Positions 11,396 through 23,400 of a DNA stretch of 64,000 nucleotides are shown one piece after another. Numbering within the stretch: the first letter of the stretch is position 1; every line of letters starts with the position of its first letter. The DNA lies in the NCBI GenBank assembly GCA_047967505.1, contig CM106539.1; one strand, given 5' to 3'. The stretch comes from Dipteris shenzhenensis (Eukaryota > Polypodiophyta > Polypodiopsida > Gleicheniales). The notes below the pieces were generated by a model. It saw only the letters and a program-made list of their open reading frames with translations, had not been told where the DNA came from and made no database searches. The translations under genes were made by a program, and so were the position numbers.

Positions 11396-13662
11396 ATGAA
11401 GGAGGAGAACATGTTAAATGCATTGGGATATCTATGTTGCAAGCGAAGATGTATGCGCTTCATTGATCTTGCAGACATCAGGGAATGTAGAGGACACATG
11501 TGGCAAAGAAGAGGAAGCGAAAGAAATGAATACCTTCTCACAAGTCTCTCTTGCTTTCTTGAGAATGGCAATAAAAGGCTAAGTTTAAGACAAAAGGTAA
11601 AACCTCTCGTAAATGGAAAAAAGATTTGCAATAAGGCATATCGCAATATTACTGGATTATCCCATGGTACATATTGGGATTTAGTCACCAAGGCAAAGGG
11701 CGGCAACAAATTTAGCATTCACGGTAATAGAGGAAGGTCCAAATCAAGAACCTTAACTGTCAGGGCAGTAGCAATTTTGCAAGACTTCATACATGAAAAT
11801 GCTTTACCTCAACCCCATATATCTACCAAACTCCCTAATGATGACGCGATCACTGAAATGCACCTTCCAATGGGCTTGACAAAGCTCGAAGTATTTGACT
11901 CTATTGCAGAAAAGCAAAGGCAAAGAGGGGATGCCGTAGCTTCTTCTCATACTTTGTATACTCTTTGGAAGAAGAGATATGTTAAAATCCCAAGGAGGCA
12001 AAGAAAGTCAAAGTGCAATGTCTATGATGATTTAAAGCGAGCGATTGAGAGTGCAACATGTCCAAATCAAAGGGAATTATACAAAAAAAACCGAAAATCT
12101 CATCATGACCTTATTTGACATTCTAGACAAAAATACGCATTTTGGAAGGAGCAAGCCATTTCGCATCCCGATGACTACATGTGCCTTATTGTAGATGGCA
12201 TGGATCAAAATACAACAACATTGCCTCGTTTTGTTGCCACTCCACCTAAATTACAAGGAAAGCACTTTCTAAAGACACATCTATGTGGAGTGTTAGTGCA
12301 TGGAATTAAGTTCTTTGCAGATATATGGATTGATTCCTTGCATCTACATGATAGCAATCAAGTTGTAACATCTATTATGAAGGCAATTCACAATGCACAT
12401 GCAGAAAAAAATCACCTACCACCGACTTTGAGAATACAAGCTGATAATTGCTGGCGAGAAAATAAGAATGTACTCATGTTTGCATTCCGCTCCATGCTAG
12501 TTGCTCATCAAATCTTCAATGAGGTCGAATGTGGATTTTTGTATGTTGGGCATACACATGAGGATATCGATCAGGTTTTTCGCATAGTCTCAAGGGAGCT
12601 TAAATGCAAGGATGTGGAGACAATAGATGACTTGGTAAGAAGATGTGGCAGGCAAGTTGGTGGTTGTAAGGAAAGTACAGTATGTGAGAGGCTCGAAAGA
12701 ATGTATGATTGGAGAGCTTCATTCTACCTTTCATACAAACGGGTGGTGATGCATTGACAGGTCATACCAATCCACACTACTTTCGTTTTTTTTTTAAAGA
12801 TGAAAAACCCGTAATGCAATGGCAACAGTATTCTCATGATACAAAATGGGAACTTGAAGAACCTTACAGTCTCTTAACTTCAATTCCCAGCAAGGAAAGG
12901 TATCCAACATGGGCTCCTATACAAGAATTCAATGAGAGGTCTAACTGTGAAATAGAAGGATTAAAAGCATTTATTACATACAAAGAGGAAATGCTCCGGA
13001 GATATCCTGATTCGAAGCCTACTTGGAGAGAACACACTACCACTGTAATTAACAAGACACGAAATTTAATAAAGGACCTTGAGAGAATGCGAGGCTCAAA
13101 GGATGTCAAGGAAGAATGCAATATGTTTTGGCCAAATGTTCATAACGATTTGCGCCCAGCTCCAGTCTTTGAAAATGAATTTGTATCATTATTCCCACGT
13201 CCATATTGTGGACTCAAGAAGAGAGAGTTTATGCCACAAGTAGATATAGAGGTCGATTGTTTTGTTGTGGTTTGGCCATCGGATGATGAATATGAGAATG
13301 TGAAGTTTTGGGTTGCAAAAGTAGTTGATGTGCAAAGAGATGACCAAGGGAGAGCTACAACATTTACAGTGGTATGGTATGAGCCAAAGGGCAGGAAGGA
13401 GAATATGGATAACAACACATTGTATACTAATTGTATAATGAAGGAGTGGGTCCCAAATCATGAAGCGGTCTCTCAAGTTTCGACAGAGACAATCATAGTG
13501 TCTTGGCATTCAAGGGCAAAGAAATCAAAGAAGCGCATGGGATATGAGGTAGAAGGAAAAATAAAAATACCACAGCAAAGTATTTTGAATAGACACGAAT
13601 TTTTAAGGATGCTCGCCATGGAGGAAGTAGAAGGAGACAGCGCAAATGAAGAATGTCCATGA
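11396..13662 (+). pseudogene. DUF7869-like putative transposase with C-terminal Tudor-like region
   Basis: The frame is open from 11396 and broken only by a TGA at 12116 and a frameshift near 12735; otherwise about 750 codons can be read. The N-terminal part is basic and helix-rich with CNVYDDLKRAI (12010-12060). The core has three spaced motifs: LIVDGMDQN (12182-12208), LRIQADNCWRENKN (12428-12469) and LYVGHTHEDIDQVF (12539-12580). These Asp-, Asp/Asn- and His/Glu/Asp-bearing strands match the pattern of DUF7869 proteins and suggest an RNase H-fold nuclease with acidic catalytic residues. The C-terminal part (about 13255-13380) reads DCFVVVWPSDDE...KFWVAKVVDV...TVVWYEP, like a chromo/Tudor/BAH-type reader. 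The element is repeated in part next door. Its identity as a transposase is inference; it could be another repeat-encoded nuclease. Confidence 0.5.
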
Positions 13663-13789
13663 TTAAAGCTTTGTATTGAAGTCCATTGAAGGATTTTATT
13701 TGGGTACTAGACAAGAAGCCAATTCAAGACAATTATAATTAGAGTCATCACCTCCTATGTCAAATGAGAGTCAAAATATGCACTAGATG

Positions 13790-14000
13790 TCACCCAAGGG
13801 TCAAGGCTTGGCAAGACAATAGGGAGTTAATGCAGATGGCACCTAGCAAGGGACTATCACATTGAGCAATAAGACAATGGGGAGTCAATGCACCCAAGGG
13901 GCAAGGCTTGGCAAGACAAGTGGGAGTTAATGCAGATGGCACGTGGCAAGGGACTGTCGTGACATTGAGCAATAAGACAATTGGGAGTCAAATTATGCAG
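13790..14000. repeat. About 110-bp tandem duplication
   Basis: Two copies of a unit with CCCAAGG(G)TCAAGGCTTGGCAAGACAA, GGGAGTTAATGCAGATGGCAC, GGCAAGGGACT and GAGCAATAAGACAAT lie at about 13790-13880 and 13890-14000. Nothing coding is seen. 14001-14440 downstream is AT-rich and shows no gene. Confidence 0.75.
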
Positions 14001-14440
14001 ATTGCACAAATTGTGGCTCTTTAAGAGCAACAATTTAAATTGTAAACATATGTTCAATCTATATCATTTTGGATATAAAGACTCTAGCTAAGAGCAATGT
14101 CTCTCAATGTAATCATATAATAATAGCTATAATTGCTATTATAATTCTTTGGTTCAATACAAAACTTGGGTCTTATGGTATCATGTCTTTTTTCTATTTA
14201 TTAAAACTTTTAAAAATTTTGTGCATATTGCGAGTGACAATGTTATTTTCATGAAATATTTAAGTCTCCTTTCATGGATTTATAAATTTATCACGTCAAG
14301 GAAAAATATTAAAAATAATTAAATTAACAAATAACTTAGGTATAGCTAGAATTTCTAATATAGGATTATTTCAAATTCTTGCATGTTGGTGCAAAAGTAT
14401 AGATTGAAAAAACAATATTTTTATGTGAATATGATAGTGC

Positions 14441-14541
14441 CACAAAGTGAACTTTTGATTTGGGAAGAATATTTTCAGAAAGTAAAATTTTGATTTGGGA
14501 AGGATATTTTCACAAAGTAAACTTTTCATTTGGGAAGGATT
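14441..14541. repeat. Three copies of a roughly 35-bp AT-rich unit
   Basis: The unit (C)ACAAAGT(G/A)AA(C)TTTTGATTTGGGAAGGAT recurs at about 14442, 14476 and 14511. It adjoins the RNase H fragment on its right. Confidence 0.7.
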
Positions 14542-15010
14542 TTTGGGCTTCATCCAAAAACAACAGAAAAAGTCCAAAATTAATGAAATAGGTGTTAGGG
14601 ATATGCTGAATTTTTACCTCTTCAAATTGTTGACACAGTTCTAATGCTTGTTGATGTTGTGCTCCGCACCTTCCACCTTCCAATGACTTGTTCACACACA
14701 AGTTGAGAATCTCCTGCACCTCAAGTTGCTTGATGTGATGCTCTTGTGCTTTTTGTAGCCCAAAAATGAGTGCCAAGTACTCAACTTGGTTGCAAGTACT
14801 CGCAGGTGTAGACTTGCTATAACAATACACCTCACCCCTCGGTGAAGTGAGCTTCACACCCACACCAGTAGCCTTGGTCGAAGGTTTGTATGCTCTGTCA
14901 AATTGAAGTAGCCAAGATGTCATCACACCAAGACCAAAATCTGAACATCCCAAGTTTCTTGGTAATCTAAGATAGGTAGAAGGAGAGGGTGGGGAGAATT
15001 CAACACTTGA
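14541..15010 (-). pseudogene. Archaeal-type RNase H fragment of a gypsy element
   Basis: The minus-strand frame from 14953 encodes LLQFDRAYKPSTKATGVGVKL, CNQVEYLALIFGLQKA and HQQALELCQQFEEVKIQHIPN. It matches the extra RNase H at 32100-32480, including non-coding sequence on its N-terminal side. The first catalytic Asp and the Glu of the fold are present. The third block (GDSQLV in the sister copy) has been shifted out (VQEILNLCVNK). It is an isolated fragment in inverse orientation. No LTR was recognised around it, and 15010-15229 shows no gene. Confidence 0.65.
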
Positions 15011-15229
15011 GCAAGACGTTCAACGATGCCATAGCTTGTAGTCCAGATCACCAAGGGTTGTAACCATTAAGGGAGAAATGGGGTCTCAAAAGGGCCTCAT
15101 AAGGAATGTATTAGTCCTAATGAAAGGGCTAAGGTAGGTCCCAAAAAGTCCTACCCCCCACCTCTTATGCCTCTTAGACAACTCTTACTCCTAGGTGGTA
15201 AGTAGCAAATTCAAAATTTAAAATTCGAA

Positions 15230-15660
15230 TTTTGAATTCCCTCCCTCCTTCTCTCTCCTCCCTTCCTCCCTCCCTCCCCCCCTCCCCCACCCTCACTCAC
15301 TCCCTCCTCCTCCCCCTCCCCCCTCCTCCCCCTCCTCACTCCCTCCTCCCCCTTCCTCGTCCTCGCCCTCCCTCCCTCCCTCCTCCACCCCTGCTCCTCC
15401 TCCCCTCCCCCTCCCTCCCTCCTCTATGCCTACTTTCCTCCCTCCTCCATGCCTGATCCTCCTCTCCTCCCCCTCCCTCCTCCTCCATGCTTGCTCCTCC
15501 TCCCCCCTCCCTCCTGCTCCTCCCTCCTCCCTCCCTCCTCCTCCACACCTACTCCTCCTCACCCTCCACACCTGCTGGTTTGCCCCCCTTCCCTCCTCTT
15601 CAACTATTGGTCCTCCCTCCCCCATCCCTCCTCCTCCTTGCCCTATCTCTTCCTGTGTGC
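15230..15660. repeat. Pyrimidine-rich (CCTCC)n tract
   Basis: About 430 bp of the plus strand is nearly all C and T (CCTCC, CTCCCTCC, CCTCCTCCC). ORFs on both strands (Pro/Leu/Ser-rich or Gly/Glu-rich) are composition artefacts. It lies directly before a hypothetical ORF and could act as a promoter-like pyrimidine tract. Confidence 0.9.
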
Positions 15661-15714
15661 TGCTCTTTCAAGCCTGCTTCTCTACACCTTCTCCTACTAT
15701 ACACTCCTTTACTC

Positions 15715-17284
15715 ATGGCAATCTTTGAGGATGTCTCCAACAAGTACCATATTCACTTAGAGTTGGAGGCTGAATATGTAAGCACACATAGTCTGGGATT
15801 GAGGGGAGCTTCCAAAATCCATAGTATTTGTTCCCAAAGAGAGAAGCATCTTGACCTTTGGGTACAAGGATCCTTTTATCCTTTAGATCGTGCCAACCAA
15901 AAGATCCCTCCTTTCCATACAATGCATGAGCTAGTTCAGTTTGTTGGAAATGGACATGCGAGGTTGCTTGGTTATTGCAATCGGTTAAACAATGCTCACT
16001 CAATGGCTATGCAAGCAAGCGAGATGCACGGAGCCCAAGCAGAGATGCTAGCACATTTAGGAAATAGCACCATTGTTTCAATGCATAACTCTATGCAAGA
16101 TATTCAAAGAAAGAACGAGGATGTTCATTATAAAGCCAAAGCATTGGACTTGGAGCGACATAAATTAGAAGAGTCACTGGTTAAGCTAGCTGAGTCCAAA
16201 AAAGGCTTGGAAAGATCTATATACAATCAAGTTCAATGAGCCGTAGGGAAAGATTGAGAGAAGGAAGAAGAACGAGTGCAAAAGATGAAAGAAACACCTT
16301 TGGGATTCAAGGATAGGAAAAGAAGGTACTTACATAATATGGATGCATTGGCACCCACTGGTGGTGCTAGAAAGAGGAGAGTCCAAGTACAAGGTTGGTT
16401 ATTAAATGTTCCAATGAAATTATAGTATTTTATGCTACACTATTTGTGAGAGTTTTTCTTGTGTTCTTCTTTAGGAACTTCATGAAAGTTGTAATGATGA
16501 GAAGAACGGACGAGGATGATATTGACTGTTCATATGCTCTACCTAGTTTATTGAAGTTAAGCGATGTCATTGGGATACTAAGGGACCCAAGACACAAGCG
16601 CCTACGTGTGCAAGTTGCTGGAGAGGTGATGAAGGACTTCAAGGATATTGTGGATGTAAAGGAGATGCTTGCAGCTTGTGATATTGCCGGTGTAAGTCGT
16701 GAAGCTTACACATCTGTTTTCAAAATTTTCAACTTGGAGGGTACCATTGCGCAAGGGACACAATGACTTGGAAGAGTAAAAAGAAATCTGGCTTGCAAAC
16801 CTTTGAGATGAATGCTTTCAACAATGTCTACTTATATGTTGAGAAACTCCAACAAGCAATGGTCAAATTCTATCGCATGAGAGAAGATGGTAAGAGGAAA
16901 TCCATTATAGCATTGCACTTTACTTAGTTCCTTTCCTATATCATGTTTATCCTAATGTTTTCTCTCTTTTGTTGTATAGATTGCAATGGAAAGCTCATAT
17001 TTGTCATCAAAATGGATGAAGCTCAATTGGTGAAAGAACACAAGTTAGAGAGAGTGAGCATCTGCCTTATGAATAAAGACTTAGCCCTTGTTCAAGGGAA
17101 CGAGGAAGTAGAGCAAGATTTCTCAGTGCAATTAGAGAAAGATATCTAGTGGCTTGCAGCATTTGAGACTCCAAAAGAGTGCCATGAGACATTGAAGTGG
17201 GTTGTAGATAGAGTAGGAATCCCATCGAGGATACAAAGACAAGAGGAAGGGCAAGCATTAACAATCGATGGCCATGAAACATTT
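15715..17284 (+). pseudogene. Hypothetical multi-exon gene with coiled-coil region, unrecognised
   Basis: The first exon is open for 174 codons from an ATG at 15715. It reads MAIFEDVSNKYHIH, later PPFHTMHELVQFVGNGHARLL, and ends in a heptad-rich stretch (KAKALDLERHKLEESLVKLAESKK) that predicts a coiled coil. Splice-like signals are seen at about 16392 (GTTGGT) with an acceptor at about 16473 (TTCTTTAG), and at 16889 (GTAAGA) with an acceptor at about 16979 (TTGTATAG). A 16475-16766 block reads SDVIGILRDPRHKRLRVQVAGEVMKDF. A stop at 16237, an apparent phase mismatch at the first junction and a stop at 17147 suggest decay. I do not recognise the family. Confidence 0.3.
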
Positions 17285-17322
17285 TGAGTTGAATGGCATC
17301 TTGCTAGTGACTCGCTAGTGAT

Positions 17323-17820
17323 TTGAAAACCCTCAAGTGCTTGCATGCTTGTGATACAGTGGAAAATGCAATGAACACATGCCTTTATTGCATGTGTTTG
17401 CAATGTAAGCAAAAGGCTAGCTTACGATGGGAGAATGGCATTCTATCTTGCATCCAAATGCAAGCTCCCAATCACAACAAGAAGGATCCAAAGTGGGATC
17501 CCATATTGCCCATCCCACATAAAGACTTAGAAGTATGCGTACTTGATAAGTTATTGTATTTGCATCTTATTCATGCTTGGAATTTAATTCTACAAGTATT
17601 TACACATTGCATTGTAGAAGCTGAGAAGTTGTTGTCAGAGATGCAATTCCATGGAGGACATGTAAAACTTAAGGAGGATAAGAAAATGTCTGGGGAAACA
17701 CAAAATCTTCCTGCAAAAGTGTCCATGGGTGGAGGGAAGGCAAGGAGATTCTTATCGAACCACAATCTCAACAAAGACAAACATACATTGTCTCAAAAAA
17801 GTTTGGGTTGGGAATACTAG
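17323..17820 (+). other. Unrecognised 165-codon ORF
   Basis: The frame is open from 17323 to 17820 with ordinary composition and a Cys/His-containing N-terminus (CLHACDTVENAMNTCLYCMC). It follows the hypothetical gene above and may be a further part of it in another frame. I see no domain and cannot exclude a chance ORF. 17821-18017 shows nothing. Confidence 0.2.
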
Positions 17821-18017
17821 AAAACATTGTGTAAATGCATGACCAATAAGGCTTCTCATCCTCAAGTAGCAACTTTGAGAGCTAAAGTATGGACAAAGGT
17901 AGATTCATTGATAAAATTGCTTCACCAGCTCCGAAGGACGTCAAGGTGAAAATTTGCTATGGCAGACCACGAGGTGCTTTGACTTTGCCGAGGTAATGGG
18001 CCAAAGAATGATCTCAC

Positions 18018-19069
18018 CCAAATGCGCTATGATCATTACCCCATTGAGATGAGAATTTATCAAGCTCAAACACATCCTGTAACAATTCAACAAACATTTC
18101 AAGACTGACAAAACAAATTATACTAAAAGAACATAAAAAAAAATATTGTTTAAACTTACCACTACAGCATCGTTGGCTTCTATCCCTTCCTCATTTTCAA
18201 TGTTGATGGAATCAGGTGCTATGTGATGGTTCATTTGGGAGGTGGACGTTTTCTCCTGACCTATGTTGGAGGTGGAAGCTTTTGCATGAGAGGGCTGTGC
18301 ATGATATATGGATATGTTTGCATCCCTCACTGAAACCAGCATCCTCAAGAGAAACTATTCCTTTGTCTCATCTTCGGAACCTAAAACCCTGGGACCTTTG
18401 ACTTGTGTCAACATCAAACCAAGATAGGACTCCGAGTGCCTCATCCTCTCATAGTTCAAAAAGAACCTCTATGTCATGGAGGAATATGTACTCTTCTCCA
18501 TCAATGATGAGGGGGGACAAGGACCATAAGTCTGATTCTAGGTCAGCAGTCTCCGATGCAGATTCTTTCTCTACTGGGGGCTCTTGAAGTAGGCTCAATG
18601 CTTGAGCTGCTTCCATCTCCTCTCTTGCATGGTCAAGAATGTCTTCCATGTACATGTTAGAGTCTATTCTAGGGATGATGAAATCAGAAGTTCTACTAGA
18701 GGGGGTGCTGGACGATGAGGCTTCTTCCTCTAAATTTCCTTCTTGGAGAAGAAAGATGAATGTCATCTCCCATGAAAGGAATTTAGTGCCTATATTTCCC
18801 ATGATCCCTGCTTCTAGGTTGTCTTTTACTTCTACCGTCCTAAACCCTTCCTCTGTAAGATTATCACAAAAGCGGGCCAAGCGCTTTACAATCTTGGATT
18901 CCTCTAGGAGCAGATACTTGATGGAATCTATGGGAACCCTTCTCTTTGAAGAGTGGTGAAGTGTATAAGAAAAATTTGTGAAATACTCTTGCATGTAGAG
19001 GATGATATTTAAGAAGTTATCCTTGCCTCGCATATATGTGCCTAGGACGTTTAAAGTCATATCAAACAC
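18018..19069 (-). pseudogene. Hypothetical minus-strand gene, unrecognised
   Basis: The minus frame from 19069 runs 206 codons to 18449. It has a helical N-terminal half (LNVLGTYMRGKDNFLNIIL, IKYLLLEESKIVKRLARFC) and an acidic Ser-rich C-terminal half. Another frame (18348-18160) continues to a GTAAGT donor. A TTACAG acceptor at about 18077 opens a short final exon (DVFELDKFSSQWGNDH). The switch of frame near 18430 and a TAG at about 18353 indicate damage. It lies just left of a CACTA accessory ORF on the same strand and could belong to that element. Confidence 0.3.
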
Positions 19070-19116
19070 TACAAATGGATCTTCCTCTCATCCCCACCAC
19101 CACCCCTCCCAAAGCA

Positions 19117-19614
19117 CTATGCCATGCATCCCCCACCGCTCTCCCTACTACTACGCCTACTACCATGTCGTGTTGAGCGAGTACGTTGGCCACTCGTAGC
19201 TGGAGACTGCACGGGACTACATGGACCACTCGTAGCTAGAGAACCGAGTCTTGATTGCACAGGAGTATGCCGACGGCTCTGCGAGACAGAAGGACCTCTT
19301 GACGGCATGGGGGAAGGGGCATAAGACAACATGGGGAAAGGGGCATAAGACGGCATGGGGGAAGGGAAATAAGACGGCATGGGAGAAGGGCTTCGGCTAT
19401 GTAGCCAGCTAGGCTATGCTGACTCCACTGGGGTAATCTCAGCTGATGTGGTGTGGTTTGGAGTCTGTAGTGCCGACTCCTGAGGGGTGTTTAGAGTACC
19501 TGTCATATACCCATATAACTCTGTAGGACTAGGAGGGTGCCCTAAAAGGTTATATAAGTCCCTAAAAATAGACTCCTGTAGATCAGGTGAGCCCGAAGAG
19601 CTTCCTCGCCACAT
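19117..19614 (-). pseudogene. Pro/Ser-rich accessory ORFs of CACTA element 2
   Basis: Two minus frames (19614-19414 and 19380-19117) give a short block ESIFRDLYNLLGHPPSPTEL, then a run of (M)PSY(A/F)P(S/F)PM repeats and an Arg/Ser-rich tail. Position and composition match the Ser/Thr/Pro-rich start of the accessory genes in elements A and B, though direct sequence similarity is weak. The ORF is split by a stop between 19381 and 19413. Confidence 0.35.
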
Positions 19615-19704
19615 GATGAATTGGAAAAAAGAAAAAAAGACGATTACTGATGAGCTGAGAAGAAAGGGGAAGGGAAGAAAAGATTACTGTCAGAAAAGAT
19701 TACT

Positions 19705-20430
19705 ATCGGAGCACGTCTATAGATGCGTCTGAGAAGCGCGTCTATTTTTGTGTATAATAGCGCATCTATAGACGTGGCTATCTATGTCTGCAAATAGGCT
19801 AGACGCACGTCTAGATGCACCTATAGATGCGGTTTTAGACGCACTCTAAGACACGCCTTTAGATGCGCTCTGATAGACGAACTTTTCTAAAAAGTAGAAA
19901 AGGACATGCACCCGACACAAAAACGTAACACTGATACCAAAATCATGCGTTTCTTGGATACGACAAAGGACAAATCCAAAGAGAGCAACTTCCAAAAAAG
20001 ATCAACTGTAAAAAGACTTACCTTGGATAGAGGTATGGAAGCTTCTTCTCCTTTTTCAAAGTTGCTTCTCTTCCTTGTTCACCCTCTTCTCCTTTAAGCT
20101 TGGAAGTAAGTGTGGGTGCCTTCCTCTTAAGTGTAAGCTTGGAAGTAAGTGTGGGTGCCTTCCTCTTAAGCATCGAAACTGTGGATCTGGTAATAGCAAA
20201 GCAAGCAAGCCACACGAAGTATAAGTAATGTGACGAAAAGCAAAGCGAGCGTGCTAAAAGCAGATTTAAAAACCGCATCTATAAGCGTGTCTAATAGCGC
20301 AATCATACATGCATCTAAATATGCATGTAATTGTACGTCTAGATACATAGAGCAGATGTGGTTTTAGACACGCTTGTAGATGCATACCACAGAATAGACA
20401 GAGGCGGTTTTAGACGCGCCTTTAGACGTG
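19705..20430. repeat. Subterminal GACGCGTCTATAG-type repeats, left block
   Basis: Two clusters (19705-19880 and 20265-20430) contain many degenerate copies of TAGACGCGTCTATAG and its complement in both orientations. Between them are two 43-bp direct repeats with TAAGCTTGGAAGTAAGTGTGGGTGCC (about 20095 and 20130). Such dense short subterminal repeats bind the accessory protein in known CACTA elements. Confidence 0.8.
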
Positions 20431-20492
20431 CCACAGAGTTTAAAATTAAATATTTGAAGAAAAGCAAATTTTTTTGGGTTGTTTGTTTGTAG

Positions 20493-23400
20493 GATGTCTT
20501 CATCTTCAACAAGTAGCTCCACTGAGGATGAATCCCTCCGTATCCACCATCGCGAAATGTGTTTGGAGCAAAAAATCAAATGTATGTGTGATCGATGTTG
20601 AGGAAACATGTATCGTGTATGCAGGATTACACTCAATCACATCTCAAAGTATGGAGAATGGGATGCGACCGTAGACATGGTAAGTGTTAAAGAGTTAAGG
20701 TTGATTGAGATACCTATGGGTGTTCATATGTTTGAGTTATGATCTCGTTTTAATTTGATACAGGATGCAGTGCCACACCCGCATATGTTGCCCTATGCTC
20801 GTCATGAGGAGGCGAAGTGTCGATGATATGAGGTGGGATCTTCAGGAGGGACCGTTACGGATGCATGGAGTGATGGTGATAGTAGCCCTCCGCCATTACC
20901 TCATGAAGCCATGGAGGAGGAGGTGTTTGATGATATGGTGCGGGATTTATATGTCCATCAAGGGAGGGATGATAGCATGGAGCAGAATGATCTTTTTACC
21001 GTAGCATCAACTCCACTGTTTGAGGGGTGCACATTCTCTATTCTACGTGCCTCCCTTGAGTTACTAAACTTGCAAACCATCTATGGATGGAGCAATGCAA
21101 GTTTGAATGCATTACTCAAGTAAGCTTTAAAGTCTATTTTGCAAACATGGTGAATTATGCTAGTGGGTCAATTATTCGAATGCTTTTCCTCATTTATGGT
21201 CTTCACGTGCAAGCTATTGTGTAAAATGCTTCCAAGGGAGAATAAATTACCGACCTCAAGAGATATGGCAAGGCAACATGTGACCTCTCTTGGAGGATTA
21301 GATTACAAGCGCATCCATGCATGTGTCGATGATTGCATTTTGTTTCGTGGACTACATAAGGATGCAAGAGAGTGCCCTACTCGTGGAGAGGTAAGATATA
21401 GAGTAGATCTCAAAACTTTGGATGTGCCTCATAAGGTTCTGCGACATTTTCCCATAATCCCATGCATCCAACATATGTTCAAGTGCAAATCCATTGCAGA
21501 GCTCATGTCATGGCATTCCTCCCATCGATCAACCGATGGCAAGTGGAGAACTCCCGTAGACTCTCCTACGTGGAAGCATATTAAAGACACATGGCCAAGC
21601 TTCAAGGAAGAACCTAGGAGCTTGAGACTTGGATTGGGTATGGATGGTGTAAACCCATTTGGTCTCAAAAGCATGTCTTATAGTGTATGGCCAGTGATAT
21701 TGGTGAATTATAATCTTCCACCCTCTATGGCTATTAAGAAAGGACATGTTATGTTGTCCCTTCTAATTCTAGGGCAACATAGTCAAAAATCCTAATGTTT
21801 ATTTGGAGCCTTTGATTGATGTGTTAGAGATACTTTGGAGAGGTATCGAGGTGCATGATGTGAGTAAGCCTCCCTCATCACGAGACTTCAACTGCAAAGT
21901 AGTCTTGATATGGGCAATGCATGACTTCCCAAGCTATGGTGAGTGTTTGGGTAAGCATTGCACTTCTAATTGTGAATAGGCAAAGGATGTGGCACCCTAA
22001 ACCCACCTTCAACTCTTAATTGTGTCTATTGTTCAGGTCCCACTACATCAAGTTACCATGCATGTCCTATTTGTGGTCCTTCGCTAGTTGCCTCATGGGC
22101 AGACGCATTGAATAAGGTCATCTATGAGAATCACCATCGATTTCTCCCACCTAATCATCCTAGATATGTTGCCCCTTAGAATGAAGTCCTCCCACAATCA
22201 CTCACCGTGGGAGATTGGATGAGAACTTGGAACGGTTCCATGACTCCGCCACCACTTGGCATGAGCTGGTAAGGGTTTGTAACTATTGTGTGCTATATTG
22301 GCTGGAAATAAAGATTGCCCGCTAACACTTTATTTTGTTTAGATACTCCATCTTTTATCATTTACCATATTGGTCCCACCTCAAGATCAATCACCTGCTT
22401 GATCCCATGCATATCTTCAAGAATGTGGCATCTACCATTTGGGAGCATTTGAATGGGACACGAGATTCCGTAGGCATAAGGGAGGATCTACGTACCACAG
22501 GGAGGATGCATGAAGCTTGGCCACAAGAGAGACCAAATGGGCATGTTTTTTTACCTCACGCACCGTGGAGGTTATCAAAGCTAGAGATGGCGGCGGTGAA
22601 GCACGCTATTACTACAATTCGTACTCCCACTAGATGCATGAGGTGTTTGAAGGGAGCCTTTACAAAGAGCAAGAAAAGAGGTGTAGAGCAATTATATGGC
22701 TTGAAATCTTATGATTGGCACAAGATTCTCCAACTATGTATTTTATGTGCATAATATCTTTTTCCTTTCAAATTTGTGAGTGAATAATTATAAGCAAGTA
22801 ATCAACCACCTCTGCGTGGGTTCAGTTCATACTACCTACTAGCATTTCATGTAGTGCATCGAAGGACGTGAAAGATTGTATTTACAAGATGGGCGAGCTT
22901 GTGAGGTACTTTACATGATACAAAATATGATGCGTATCAATGCTCCATGTAAGGTGTTCATATTGCTAATATGGTGTACTTTTTCATTTCTAGGTACATG
23001 AGCTCAAAGGAAATAGATCCCACCATGCTTGAGAATGCTCAAGTTATGTCAGTGGAGGTGGTTTGTTTAGTGGAGGAGACATTTCCACGTTCTATTCTCA
23101 CAAGCCAACTACATCTTATAGTGCATTTGGTGGATGAGATTGCTATATGCGGTACTATACATGCACGATGGTTGTTCTTCCTCAAGAGCTTCATGAAGAC
23201 CTTGAAGGGCTTCGTGAGACAAAATGCAAGACTCGAAGGTAGCATGGCTGAGGGTTGGTTGGTACAAGACTCACTTGTATATATTTCCTCAGGGGGGTCA
23301 CTATGTATAAACTCTCTATATCACATGCGTTCAAGGCCTATATTTAAAGTCCCTTATCTGTAAAAAATTTCATTAATAAAATTTACCCCTTTTCTATACA

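Noticed and set aside
12864-13714. Minus-strand ORFs under the DUF7869-like gene
   Set aside because: Antisense shadows of a long plus-strand frame with clear motifs.
15232-15760. Pro-rich and Gly-rich ORFs
   Set aside because: They overlap on opposite strands of the CCTCC tract and are composition artefacts.
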